Shown in pieces: positions 21,353 to 32,924 of a stretch of 64,000 bases of DNA. The position numbers were made by a program, and so were the translations under genes. The notes under the pieces were generated by a model. It searched no databases. It had not been told where the DNA came from and was given only the letters and a program-made list of their open reading frames with translations. Every line of letters begins with the position of its first letter. Positions within the stretch are counted from its first letter, which is position 1. This DNA is from Pyxicephalus adspersus. Taxonomy: Eukaryota; Chordata; Amphibia; Anura; Pyxicephalidae. The stretch lies in assembly GCF_032062135.1 (NCBI RefSeq), contig NC_092859.1, forward strand, positions 127,067,161 through 127,131,160, in the 5' to 3' direction.

Positions 21353-23090
21353 AAAAAAAAAAACTCCTTCTGTTTTGTATTTTTGCCTTGTTTACTCACA
21401 AAAGGTCCGAACAGCTGAAATTCTAAAAGTGGTAATTTGCTGTCAGTGTGATTTTTTTTTTTGCCATTTGTGTTGGGTACTTTGGACTAAACAGGAAGTG
21501 AGAAAGTATCTTTCCAATGTAAGCATAAATTTTCTTTCAGACAGTTGACACAGAAAGTGCCCCAAATAGAAAATTTCCAATCTGACATTCCCTTAAACAC
21601 TGCCCTTGAATTATCAAAATGGGAATGTCTGATTCCCTGTTTTATAAATGGAGCCCAAAGTGTTCTGGTGTGAATTTGACTACCCTATTCAAAGACATGA
21701 CTTGCAGGGGAAATGTGAAAACCACACTTGATTTGAGAGCACCCACTTTAGGGTACCAAAAAAAGCAGTTTTTATTTACCTTATCTCAAACTATTAAACA
21801 AATTACCTTACAACAAACAAATGAGAATATTAGGATGTACCAGTGCTTACCAAACACTACCTGTGTTTACCTAACCTTTCTGCATTTAAAATGTGGAAAG
21901 ACCTAAAGCGAGCGGTTCATGTGAAGAAACCCACCACTATCCAAGGACTGAAGCTGATCTGTATGGAGGAAGGGCTAAAATTCCACAGAGACATTGTGCC
22001 GGACTGATCAATAAGTACCCCAAAATAACAGTTTTTTGTTTCATTTATTTAGCCAGGTTTTCTTCTCCTTCATTTCGGACTTGTTTGAAAATCAGATGTC
22101 ATGATGTTTTAAAACACATTCATATAAAAATATAGAAATACAGCTGCAGCTTTAAAGAGTGAATAGGAGTGAAAATGTCACGAATCCCAGGAGCCTTGGG
22201 CTACTCCTGTGCATGCCTGATCTCGGGCAAGTGCAAAAGGGACTTTTCTGTCATTGAAAAAAGAAAGATGCCGATCTCACACATGCACAATGGAATTGGC
22301 ACTTTTTTTACAACTACAGCAGCATACATCACCCGATCTTGTGTCTGTGCAGTGCAAGATCGGGTTGTGTAGGTAGAAGAAGAGAAAAGGAAGAAGCTGG
22401 CTACAGGTTAAAGCATGAAACCAGGATAACGCGGGACCGCATGGAAGACCGCTCCAGGGGTATTGACGGATGTGCACAAGTAAAGGAGTCATTTTTTTAT
22501 TTTCACTTTAGTTCCGCTTTAAGGAAAGATGGCACAAGACTACATCCCCCCACCCTCCTTTCTATTTACCTAGTGCGGCAAGTGTATTCCTGTTTAAAAA
22601 AGAAATTGCCTCAAACATATGAGATAGCATAATTGTTCCTACATGTATAACTATGTACATACTGTATGTGACATTTACATTGCTGGAAACAATCTTTTGT
22701 TATAGTTTCCAGTGACTGTAAAACAAATGAGCGCTGTGCACACAGCACTGTTCAGCTCAATAGAGAGGATGATCGGAAGGCACCCTATTCATGGGACCCA
22801 GTTGGTCATTTAGTGATCCGCTACGTCACAGTCATTTGTCATTGGTCAATAATTATCCAGTGTATGTACATACTCGTACTGGTACTGAATGCCTATGGAC
22901 AGCTTTTATCCGCTGCATACCTGAAAATTGCAAAGAAAACTTTGTGGGACTTGGTTCCTAAAAACCACAGCCTGAATATTCTGAATGGGTGGGCCACAGT
23001 GTACAGTTAAGGGAGAATTTATAGCATTATCCTCTCGCTGTCATGGAAATGTATGAAATATCATAAAATAAGTAAGGTTTAGCAAAATGT
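21353..23090. other. Intergenic region between DNAAF4 and PIERCE2
   Basis: The two genes converge here. Apart from the TTAA-flanked element at 22156-22518 no gene-like feature is seen. Confidence 0.5.
22156..22518. mobile_element. TTAA-flanked non-autonomous element (MITE)
   Basis: It is flanked by TTAA at 22152-22155 and 22519-22522. The left end AGAGTGAATAGGAGTGAAAA and the complement of the right end (AGCGGAACTAAAGTGAAAAT) are similar. No coding capacity. TTAA duplications suggest piggyBac-like mobilisation (inference). Confidence 0.55.
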
Positions 23091-23096
23091 TTTATT
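23091..23096 (-). terminator. PIERCE2 polyadenylation signal
   Basis: The minus-strand AATAAA lies 77 bases beyond the PIERCE2 stop codon. Confidence 0.6.
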
Positions 23097-23172
23097 ATAG
23101 AAATCATACTTTGGGTATTACATTTCATATTCTTTGGTATTTGGGTTGACAATATTGAGTAACAACACATGG

Positions 23173-23520
23173 CTATAACGTATTGTGCAGGTTTATACAG
23201 TTGTGTACTCTGCTTCTATCGGTGGCTGTGTTTAGTGAGTGATTTCGGTACATCCCACAAGTACCAAGGTGTTCGGAGAACTTCTGAGAAACGGGGTAGT
23301 GATAACATGGAGCCATCTCGTAGGTAGGACGCAGTGCACCATATTCACTGGAGGTTGTTCTGAACAGGATGCTGCTTGGTTTGGTCTGGAATACACCGCT
23401 GGAAGTTGTTTTTGGATTTGTTGTACAGGAGAATACAGGATTACCAGGATTTGTACAAGTTGCCTTGATTTGTTCTTTATCCATTTCTAAAGTTGGCATT
23501 TGACCTTCCAAGGAAGACAT
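23173..23520 (-). CDS. PIERCE2: Piercer of microtubule wall 2 (C15orf65), cilium microtubule inner protein
   Basis: The 115-residue protein starts MSSLEGQMPTLEMDKEQIKA and carries CTNPGNPVFSCTTNPKT and the Piercer core FRTTSSEYGALRPTYEM, then FSEHLGTCGMYRNHSLNTAT and a C-terminal NLHNTL. This matches the C15orf65/PIERCE family (paralogue C9orf116/PIERCE1), as remembered. PIERCE proteins sit inside ciliary doublet microtubules and help outer dynein arm docking. I chose the ATG at 23520 because a splice acceptor (ATTTTAG) lies 11 bases before it, which implies a non-coding upstream exon. The position between DNAAF4 and CCPG1, on the opposite strand, agrees with the human locus. Confidence 0.88.
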   Translation of the reverse strand: MSSLEGQMPTLEMDKEQIKATCTNPGNPVFSCTTNPKTTSSGVFQTKPSSILFRTTSSEYGALRPTYEMAPCYHYPVSQKFSEHLGTCGMYRNHSLNTATDRSRVHNCINLHNTL

Positions 23521-23531
23521 GTTTTCTGTGA

Positions 23532-24435
23532 CTAAAATACACAAGTAGCTGATCAGTAATTGAATTCAATATAAAGGTTGTAGTATCTAAACTATACATT
23601 CTTCTCTTTCAATTGTAGTACTAGATATAAATATCACTGTGTATTAATGTACATTTTTAATGTAGTTCACAAAGTACTTGGTATTCAATGTCAGTGCGTC
23701 ATAACTCATATTAATGTGTGTTAATGAAAGTTGACGTGCGTCATTAAGTGTTCATGTGCAAGAAGACTCTTTGACATGTGCTTTGATGTGTTTCTATTGA
23801 TTTCAATAGGGAAAGCATTAAACAGAAATGCAAAGATACAAATCAAGCCCTAAAGCAAGAACACTGGGGCAATGCATTTAGATTCCTGGAGTATTGCATG
23901 TACCCGTGTGGACTATAAATGTACATTGTCAGCAGGCAATATTACATTGATTTATGGGTGATAAATGTCAAAAACAATTTAGTGCTGAAAATTATAAGGC
24001 TATGCACTTAACTTGGGGAAATAAAATAATCCCCTATACATGAGCTACAGTTTAGTAAAGATGTAGAAGAACTTTGGCATGCTGAAAAAGCAAACAGAAA
24101 ATTGAGAACACGGGGGTGCAGTTTTGGCCATGACAGTAAAGAAGAGGATACAAAAGCGGTTCCGAGGTGCATCCTCCTTCCCTTTACTGATGCTAAACAT
24201 GATGGTGCACTGTGTCTATACATCCACTTGTAGATCTCTATAAGAGCAAAAAAAACATTGCCGCACCATACAAAGCATGCAATGTTCTCAACATACTAGT
24301 GGAAGTGAAGGGAGTCACTAATTCAAATACAGCTTTGACTTTTGCTGCTGCGGTTAAAAGAGAAAAAGTGGCATAAAGGAATTTCTACAATATGATTATA
24401 TTCTGGCTGGGTATTCAGATATTTTACTACTTTTA
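23532..24435. other. Probable PIERCE2 5' intron
   Basis: This is AT-rich sequence upstream of the PIERCE2 coding exon. No coding exon is recognised. A non-coding first exon probably lies further right, near the 26600-27050 promoter region. Confidence 0.4.
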
Positions 24436-25055
24436 TTATTTATTTAGGATTTATATAGCGCCAACATATTATGCAGAGCTGTACATTAAATAGGGGTTCC
24501 AAATGGCAGACAGATACAGACATGACACAGGCAGCTCTAGAAAAGTCTTGGAGCCGTGCGTGTGATGAGGCTATGAGTGAGGAAGTCATTAGTAGGTCAT
24601 TGGAGGAGCGGAGAGAGCCGCAGAGAGAGTATTTTCTTTACCAGGTCAGAAAAGTAAGTGTGACAATAACTGTGGAGGGATTTAAAGGCAAAGCACAGGA
24701 TTTGAATTAGAATTAGATTCTAAGGTGAATTGGAAGCCAATGAGGAGCAAAGAGATGCAGCAGAAGAGGAGCGGTGGGAAGAATGGATGAGTCTGGCTGC
24801 AGCATTCATAATAGATTGTAGAGGAGAGAGTCGGGTTATTGGAATACCAGAGAGGAGGAGGTTACAGTAGTTCAGACGAGAGATGATAAGAGCATATACA
24901 AGGAGTTTTGTGGTCTCTGGGGACAGGTAGATTGGAAGCTCTTCTGAGCAGGAACCTCTACTCCTGTTTCATTTTTTTGTATCTGCCTGTCAATAGCAAC
25001 CCCTATTTTATGTCCATTGCTGGGTAATATGTTGGCGCTATAAAAATCATGTTTA
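24436..25055. repeat. Repeat with inverted ends (ATATAGCGCCAACATATTA / TAATATGTTGGCGCTATA)
   Basis: The left end and right end are reverse complements of one another and equal the 3' tail of the SINE-like family. Between them lies a purine-rich block ('gagtctggctgcagcattcat', 'gaggaggttacagtagttca') that looks like a separate dispersed repeat. The left part (24436-24535) recurs at 57945-58120. Confidence 0.6.
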
Positions 25056-25134
25056 AAATTAATAAACTTTGTAGCCTTGGAGTCCAACACATGACCCAGC
25101 AGCACTCTTTGTGTGGCTTGTGGTGTCCTCAGCT

Positions 25135-25465
25135 GTATTATTATTATTATTACACAGTATTTATATAGTGCCATCATATTACACAGCGCTGTACAAAGTC
25201 CATAGTTGTGTCACTAGCTGTCCCTCAAAGGAGCTCACAATCCAATGTCCGTGCCATAGTCATATGTCATTAATGTAGTCTAAGATCAATTTTTAGGGAG
25301 AAGCCAATTAACATCACTGCATGTTTTTGGGATGTGGGAGGAAACGCACGCAGACACAGGGAGAACCTGGAATCTCCATGCAGATAGGGGCCTGGCTGGG
25401 AATCGAACCTGGGACCTAGCGCTGCAAAGGGCAAAGTGCTAACCACTGAGCCAACGTGCTGCCCA
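25135..25465 (-). repeat. Full-length tRNA-headed SINE-like repeat
   Basis: On the minus strand it has a TGGCTCAGTGGTTAGCACTT-type A box, GGTTCGATTCCC B box, then a conserved body, ending 'gcgctgtgtaatatgatggcac' and 'tataaatactgtgtaataat'. The tail is a TAT microsatellite. It is the best preserved minus copy. Confidence 0.8.
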
Positions 25466-25910
25466 GCTGTACTAGCCAAACTGATTACTGGCAGAGCATC
25501 AAAAGTTTGACACCAAAGAGATAAAACAAAACAAACCACAATAGCTATTTGTAACGCTATCTCCTACCTACAGGTCATGTGACTATACAGGGATGTCGCA
25601 GGCTGTTGTTAAGGCCCTGTTCATGGTAGAAGGATGTTACAATACAACATAACAATGAAAATACCTTAAATACTATTCATTGGAGGTCACTTCATTATTT
25701 TTAATGTCTATAGTAATCTTCTGTTTAATACTATTTATTTTTTAGCCCCCTCAGAGTTCTGTGGTGTGATTTGTTACAATATCACACACTTGTTACTATG
25801 CAATATTCCACAACTTGTGTTGTGTTAACCGCCAACATATCGCAACACGCACCAAAATGGATGGGAAAACTAGATTGAGGCTCAGTAATTTGTTGCTGCA
25901 TATGCATTAA

Positions 25911-26218
25911 CCTCCCTGGCGGTATGATTAATGAGGATTTTTATATCTAAATGCGGTACATTTGAAAATCCTCATTATTTTAAATTTCCCGCCCGGTCCC
26001 GCCTACCATCCCCATGGTCCTGCCTCTCATGCCCGGCCGGCATCTGCTTCCCCTGGCCTTGCGTCCCCAACGTTCACCCACCAGGGACACAGATGGCGGA
26101 CAGCCCCTGTGTAGCCTGACGATGCCCGGTCGGCATAGGCAGGGGAAGAAGATGCTAGACATCGCTTTTGGTATGGAAAATCCACTCCGAGCCACACTCG
26201 GGAATACGGCCAGGGAGG
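25911..26218. mobile_element. CCTCCCTGGCGGT inverted-repeat element, short copy
   Basis: It starts CCTCCCTGGCGGTAT after TTAA (25907-25910) and ends ATACGGCCAGGGAGG. It contains 'atgcggtacatttg' and 'aaatttcccgcccggtcccgcc', shared with the elements at 49639-50781 and 51122-51680. The right flank is ATAT rather than TTAA. Confidence 0.65.
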
Positions 26219-26685
26219 ATATTGTAGCAGCCCATTGGTTTGCATGGGATAGCAATGTGTTGTTGGTACCCATCTAAGAGTTGTGGTGCATTGCAGAGCT
26301 CATATAATGCGATGTAATTGCAGGGTGCATTGGAAATAAATGGCACCACAACGCATTGCTTGTCCATTACTGCGCAGTGTTATAACGCAGGTTACCACAA
26401 CGCATGCAAATAAAGCAAGCTTTTTTCTCTATGTGTAGTAATGTGCAGTATGTGTTATTGCAATGCACAGAACCAAGTGCAGTTTGTTGTGTACTATTCA
26501 GAATAAAGTCCCCTCCAATGCCCAGTGTACCATAACACCCCTGTAACTTTTATGTCACTTTAATATAACAAATTGTGCGTTGCCTTGCATTGTGTTGCCT
26601 TTGCCCCCCCAGTCTTATTACCTTGTGCTTTGGGAGCAGACTGTACATCCACCTGTAGCCCCGACTCCGTGCTGTATGTGGTGCT

Positions 26686-26699
26686 GTCTCCATAGTAAC
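26686..26699. promoter_or_regulatory. X-box-like RFX site (GTCTCC-AT-AGTAAC)
   Basis: The right half-site AGTAAC and the AT spacer equal those of the DNAAF4 X-box. The left half GTCTCC is imperfect. Its place beside a second cilium gene makes it a reasonable RFX target. Confidence 0.45.
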
Positions 26700-26775
26700 T
26701 CTGCCAACCCATTGTCACCACCCTCCAGTCCCTCCCCTTTGTTGACAACCGGAGTCTTCTTCACCTATTGCCTCT

Positions 26776-26790
26776 TGGGAAATGTAGTGC
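26776..26790 (-). promoter_or_regulatory. ZNF143/SBS-type site
   Basis: On the minus strand it reads GCACTACATTTCCCAA, close to the consensus ACTACAATTCCCAGC. It is oriented opposite to the second site. Confidence 0.55.
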
Positions 26791-26826
26791 GCGACACGGT
26801 GTATAGTACTACAGAGGTGAGACTGA

Positions 26827-26843
26827 ACTACAATTCCCGGCAT
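26827..26843 (+). promoter_or_regulatory. ZNF143/SBS-type site
   Basis: ACTACAATTCCCGGCAT is nearly identical to the ACTACAATTCCCAGCAT motif typical of vertebrate, often bidirectional, promoters. Confidence 0.7.
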
Positions 26844-27582
26844 AGCTCGCAGTTTTTAGGGACCTCCTCGTCTGTCAGCTGCCTCTGGACCGGGTGGCTT
26901 CGCAGTTGTTTTTGCTCAGACGTCACTCGCTGGGGGATTGGAGGTGACACCGAGCGGCGGGCGGAGGAAAAGAGTCTTATATCCCGGCACATGCAAACAC
27001 GAAACCTGGGGGTCCCCAGGGCCTGTCTGCCTGACGGTGGTAAATAGCTGTTGTGGTGTACGGGTCTTCCTGGGGGTGTGAGGGGCTGGGGGTTGTCTGC
27101 GCGCCTGCTATTGGCCTCTATTGTGTTGTCACTGGGTCACCTGGCCTTCAGAATCTGTAGACTCCTACCTGGGAGTTGTCTGGGGGCCAGTTGTGTGTGG
27201 GGGATCTTTGTCCTGACTGGCCCTGACTTCCAGCCATAGCAGCTGGATCTGTAGATTTGTCTCTGTTGTCTAATGACAATCCTGGGATTCCTTGGATAAG
27301 AGCTTGTCATTGCTGACCTCATAGGCCTAGGCTGAGATCATCTGTATACCTAGCACATGTATGCAAATCAGGGGTTCTGACTTCACTGGCTGCATGCTTG
27401 TTTCTTCTAAGCAACCCTGGAAAGAATGAATAGAAAAATATAAAATCCATATGTTTTATATTATTTTGCATTCTGATCATCTAATAATTTTCTGCAAGGT
27501 TAGCCAAAACTTAAGCCAAAACTTTTTTAGTTTTTGGTGGAGTGTTGTAGGGAGAGAAGCATAGATAGTCTTATCAAATCTC

Positions 27583-27756
27583 AGGCAAAACACTATCTGC
27601 CAGGAGTTTGTATGTCCTCCTTGTGTCTGCGTGGGTTTCCTCCAGGTGATCCAGTTTCCTTCCTGTCCCGAAAACTTGCAGTTAGGTTAATCAGCGTCCC
27701 CTCAGAAACTGTCCATAGACTGTAATAATGACATTAGATTCCCCTCACTTACTGCA
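27583..27756 (+). repeat. Partial tRNA-headed SINE-like repeat (body only)
   Basis: It carries 'cactatctgccaggagtttgtatgtcctccttgtgtctgcgtgggtttcctcc' and later blocks of the family consensus. It lacks the tRNA head and the tail. Confidence 0.6.
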
Positions 27757-28076
27757 GACGCTGAAGGTGAATCTTCTATGGGGGCACAGAATGCAGCAAA
27801 GCACTTTTGTCATTGCAATGGGGGGAAGGTTGGAACCTTTGTTGGGCTGTAATTATTGTCTCCGAGTCCTCCCTGGTGACAGCCACCTGTCTTACTGTTT
27901 GATCTGTTCTCACAGGTTTTTAGATGGACCGGAAAATAGGTAAAACACCCAAAAGAGTCAGCATAACTATTGGCTGGATTTTATAGATAGACTCCTGTCT
28001 ACAAAGAAGAAACCCTATTTGTTCTTGATTAGGACTTATTATTACTTAGCATGGATCAGGATTGTTTTAGTCTTAA

Positions 28077-28483
28077 AGAAAGAGTAAACTCAAAACTGCC
28101 CCAAAAAAAAAATTCACTTGCCTTCAATCCCGCAGAGCAGTTGATCAGTCCGGAGGTTTCTACCATCGCATCATCCCAGTATCTGTCTTCGGGGCACCAT
28201 CTTCTCCTGTTCCAGTTTCTTCTTCTTCTAGGTTTGGGAAAAAAACTTGCCAATCTCACTGCACATTCTCCCTTTTGACAAAAGGGCTCCTTTAGGGCGC
28301 AGAAGGAGCACCCAAGAGGCTCCCAGGATGCATGACGTAGGTATCCCGGAGGCTTTGTGCTCCTATTTCTTTTGGGTGTTGCACCTAAAAAAAAAAATAA
28401 AAAAACACAAACAGAATTTTCATAATAGGTAAAAGGGTTTTTACCCTTATATGTAAAGTGAAAATTCTGAGTTTAGGTAGGCT
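28077..28483. mobile_element. TTAA-flanked non-autonomous element
   Basis: TTAA at 28073-28076 and 28484-28487 flank it. The left end AGAAAGAGTAAACTCAAAA and the complement of the right end (AGCCTACCTAAACTCAGAA) share TAAACTCA. It is related in form to 22156-22518. Confidence 0.5.
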
Positions 28484-31289
28484 TTAAATGTTTTTTCATT
28501 TTCAGTAAACGTTTTACAGTTTTTTTTAACTCTGTAGCTCAGCCATTCTCAACTGGGGTTCCTCCAAAGGTTACTGGGGCTTCTTTGAGATGTTTCTGAT
28601 TGACCTCCCATATTTCTGTCTATTTCTGGGTCCAGGACCATTTGGCAGAACACATGGCATGATGCCTGTGATCTTTTAGCTGTCTGTAAAGTTGGTATCT
28701 GACAACCACTTTATAGGGGCAATTTTCTCAATGGCCACCAATGCCACTTATTTGGTAATGCTACTTCTCTTCTTGGCCAATCACAGAGCTCCCTTTTCTC
28801 TCTAAATTTCTCTCTAAATGTTCCTCTCCCTGGCCATTCATATACACAACATTGCTCCCTCCAGTACCAGCCAACACTGGCTATTTTGCAGTGGCTGTGC
28901 TGGAGGAAAAGGTGGCAGAGGCGTACTGGGCAGGTGAAATTAGGGTTTTATAGGGAAGCTTTTCCTGTAACTTTGCCTGGAATATGTTGGGTTAGAGGGC
29001 CTGTATTCATAACTTTAGTTGGTTGCTCCAGCACAGCAGTAACTTGTCTCTAGACACTGTAAGGTTGGCAACCATGCTGCTGGGGAAGAGCAGGTTCCTG
29101 TGTCTTTTCATGAGACGCAGATCTGGCTTCCTGTGTGGTAAATGAATATTACAGCCTCCCAAGTGCACAAACATTGCAGAATTAATTCACTATTTCATCA
29201 GCTTTGTTTACAAGCATTCGAATTAGGCAGGGGATACATGTGAATGGTGTGCATGTGATCAAGACAAATACAGACACACAAGGATCAGTTCTGGTTATTG
29301 TTCCTGTGACAGACTACAAACACACAAAACACTTGTTGATGCACAGTACAATCAATGAGGATGCTGCTTGTTTCACATTATTGCATCACCCTCAGGAAGA
29401 ACACAGCCGGGCTGATTAGAGGTCTGTGCTTTAGTTATGAGCATTTAAAGATGCTAGGACATGTTCCTCTCCCTGGGAGCAGGCTTCTGTAGGAATGGAG
29501 TTGCACAGAGTTTTAGCCTCTAGTGATATAATTATAGCTGTTTAGCGTTAGTCTGCAATTAGAAGGCAACTTGACGGACTCCTCCTAAAGGCGTGTTAAT
29601 CTTGTGACTCTCAGATGCTGCGTGTTTCTTTGCCTCCCTAAGAGATACTTCTATGTATTTATCACAGCATTTGTTTTTTTGCTTCTAGTTCTATACAATA
29701 TTCTTTATCGGGCCGGCAACCTTTACTATCAAAAGAGCCATTTTGACCCCTCTTCCACTAAGGAACAATAGTCTGGAGCCGCAAAACATTACACAGCCTA
29801 TAAAGTTTTATTAATTTTACCTGCAGTGTGCATGTGTAGGCCTACTTTGAAATGAATAAAACACAACTATGCCCCTAGTATCATGATTTATTTTATGAAT
29901 TTGTGCAATATTTATTGTATTTCGCTGGATTTAATATACTCATGATTAAAGTAATCAGCTCTTTCTTGTATTTACTTTTATATTTTAAAGTCCAGCAATC
30001 ATAATTAGTTTTCCGAATTACTATGTAATTTATTTGGTAATTGATAAATAGATAATAAAGTGATTAAATATATATAGTAATAATATAAAGTTACGTAAAT
30101 AAATTATTATATAGCCTACATAATTATGTATATCAAATGTTTACACACAATTATGCCTATCAAATATTACATTGTTGGATTAAATCTTACGAAACCTACA
30201 TTTGAATTCTGCTGCCCATTCGTGAGGTTATGTGTCTCCAGCCTTAGTATCAGCGTTTCTGTGTAAGATGAAGGAGCTGCTTCTCCTTATATGTATGCAG
30301 TCCCGTGTCCAACGTGGTGCAATAATGCGCCTCGATGGGACTCCCTTGAGTCCCGTGCCGATAGCTCCGCCCACCACAGATGACGCGTTCTAACAAAAAA
30401 ATCTGCCCATGAAATAAATCTACCAGGGGAGAAATTGGGGTTCAGGTGCTTGAAGCCTCCAGTACTAAGTAACAGGGTAGATTTTTTTGATGGGCAGAGT
30501 TCTTGTGTTCTGATGATGGCCTAACGATAACATTTTAGGGGGTGTTAGTCACAGATGTCCCTCACTTGCACCTACACCTATGACGTCATTGTACACTCCC
30601 CCTGGTAGATTTATTTCACGGGTAAATGTTTTTGTTAGAACACCGGAAGGGGAATCCCCCTCCACAGTGTCTAAGGGAGGAAGGGGATCCTCCATCCTCC
30701 AGCCACAACAAGGAGCTGCGGGTTTCCCACCCCTGTTCCATATGAATACAAGGCTGGATTAAGATAGATGGAAATAAAATAGGTGAGGCTGGAGGAACAC
30801 TTTATTATTTTTCTGCTGTCACTCTTCTTGTTCCTATGAAATTTATATTTCACTTTTGTTCTTTTTTTTGGATATTTGGACTGCTGACTTCATGCAGCCT
30901 CTTTGCAACCACTCCTTTTCTGAATGAATTCATTGGATGCTTGTCATCTTTCGTTCATAGTAGTAAACCCTGATCTCCTGATTTGTGTGGAAGTGTCATC
31001 TGGTAATGTCCATCGGTAGCTTATGTGAAAAGAAAAAACAATTGGGTGCCATCAACAGAGCTTTGCCCACCTGACTTTCATAGAAGGATCACCAGATATC
31101 ATTGTAATGAATGCTGCTTATTCAAACATGTGTGGAGATTTTCATTATTGCCAAGCAATACAACTCAGGTGCTGGAAGTAAAAGCTAATATAAAACTTGC
31201 CAGAGCAGTGCAAAGCTGGGCAGTGTATAGGCCTATTTACACCAATATGTAGGGGTAGTGTGAACATTCATTACAATGCACAAAGGTAG

Positions 31290-31635
31290 TACACTGTGGC
31301 TCAGAGGTTAGCACTCCTTTGCAGCACTAGGTCTCAAGTTCGAATCTTGGCCAGAGCACTATCTGCATGGAGTTTGCATGTTCTCCCTGTGATTGTGTGG
31401 GTTTTCTCTGGGTACTCCAGTTTCCTCCTGCATCCCAAAAACACGCAATTAGGTCAATTGGCTACCCCCCCACCTCAAAAAAAAAATGAACCTTAGACTG
31501 TATTAAAGACATATGATTAAGGTAGGTACATTAGATTGAGAGCCTCTTTGGGGGACAGCTAGCGACATGACTATGGACTTTGTACAGCGCTGGGTAATAT
31601 GATGGTGCTATATAAATACTGTGTAATAATAATAA
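31290..31635 (+). repeat. tRNA-headed SINE-like repeat, plus copy
   Basis: It begins TGTGGCTCAGAGGTTAGCAC (A-box-like) with AAGTTCGAATCTTGG (B-box-like). Then come 'ctatctgcatggagtttgca', 'tgttctccctgtg', a C/A-rich spacer, 'agattgagagcctctttgggggacagct', and the tail 'tgctatataaatactgtgtaataataataa'. Confidence 0.8.
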
Positions 31636-31882
31636 AATGCACAAAGGTAGTACACATAGAAGTAGAAGTAGTGCCCTGCCACACATTGTGGTGCAATACA
31701 TCAGAAGAAAATAATACATGTCTGATTTTAGACCCATTGTGGCGTATTGACAGCCCGTTTACATGAACTATTAAAGCACCAATAGGGCATGGGTAAAGCT
31801 AAATGGACCTGTGCCCGTGTTTTGTTCTTGTGTAAAGTTAGGAGTGTGCTAAGAGCAGCACAAGTTTCCTTGTAATCTGGAA

Positions 31883-32326
31883 CAGCTTTTGCCAACCGTG
31901 GGTCTGCAAGAAAATTTTGGTGGTCCAGAGAAAAATTTGGACACTGTGCGAAAATACATTTTCATCTGTGACGGCAATTAAAACTCGGTACCGGTCTCAG
32001 GGTGAAATAAAAACGATTCTGTCTCGCAGTCAAAAATCCATAAATGTATTTCAAACAAGCAGAAACAAATATCACACTAAGAATGTATAATGTATTTATT
32101 AATTTTGTTACTATTAAACAAGCTTTAAAGATTTTGTTATGATTACATAAGCATTTATAATTTTGTTATACCTAATAGGTGCATTTCATATTAATAAAAT
32201 GGAGGTTCTCTGATCGTTATTTCACAAATGCATTATTCTTTTAAAAAAAAATTCATATTAATAGTCCACAGTATTTAAAATTATAAATTTAGTGGTCTGT
32301 GAGGTCTGAAAGGTTGTTGACTGCTG
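31883..32326. mobile_element. hAT-type non-autonomous element with 8-bp target duplication
   Basis: The ends CAGCTTTTGCCAACC and complement CAGCAGTCAACAACC form imperfect inverted repeats beginning CAG. Direct 8-bp flanks ATCTGGAA (31875-31882) and ATCTAGAA (32327-32334) agree at seven of eight positions. No coding capacity. Confidence 0.75.
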
Positions 32327-32924
32327 ATCTAGAAAAGTTTCCTCTTTACACCAAACTGAGCATGTATTTTTGGGGTTCTTTGGGGCACAGGGCTAATTTT
32401 CAAGCTCAGGTATAGATCAATGATAGGGGAGATGCACACAAAACAGATTTTAGCAGCAACAGGTATTACAGTAAACTGACTACACAAGTTTGGCATTACA
32501 TCTTCAAAACTGATATTTTCTTTTAAAAGGTTAAAATAACAGACATATTTGTTTTATTGTTTATCTGTCATGGAAGACAATAATGGCTGTCATTGCTAAC
32601 CCCCTTCAGAATGTTATATGACTGATTGTGTTAGAGACCAGGAACATGCATGCTCTAAATGAGAAAAATATCTGAATGTGTTCTCTTATCCCAAATCAGT
32701 GACTCAGAAAGCAGCAAAATTAAAGCAAAGAAAATAAGATCCTTTAGAAGTAATGGTAACTTACACTGTTTTATGACAGCTGTACATTAAATGATAAATG
32801 TAAATAAAGTACATTTATCCTTCTTAGCTAAACTAGAGAGATATAAAGCAATGCAGCTCTGTAATTAATATTGCATTAGGAAATGTAAATCAGGTGCATT
32901 GTCCTGAGTGTCCCATCTTTTCAC

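Larger units (their letters stand above)
26580..27050. promoter_or_regulatory. Candidate bidirectional promoter of PIERCE2 (-) and CCPG1 (+)
   Basis: This is one of the GC-richest intervals in the window, lying between two genes that point away from each other. It holds two oppositely oriented ZNF143/SBS-type sites (26776-26790 and 26827-26843), an X-box-like site (26686-26699), a CRE-like AGACGTCAC near 26919, and an inverted CCAAT (ATTGG) near 26937. No TATA box is apparent. The first non-coding exons of both genes probably start here. The 155-codon frame over it has no recognisable domain. Confidence 0.6.

Noticed and set aside
23521..23544. An upstream in-frame ATG adding eight residues to PIERCE2
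   Set aside because: A splice acceptor (TTTTAG at 23537-23532) falls between the two ATGs, so the extension is most likely intron.
25980..26277. Overlapping 72-97-codon frames on both strands
   Set aside because: They lie inside the CCTCCCTGGCGGT element and are explained by its GC-rich palindromic interior.
26580..27047. A 155-codon open frame in the GC-rich promoter region
   Set aside because: Composition-driven frame overlapping promoter motifs; no domain or homologue recognised.
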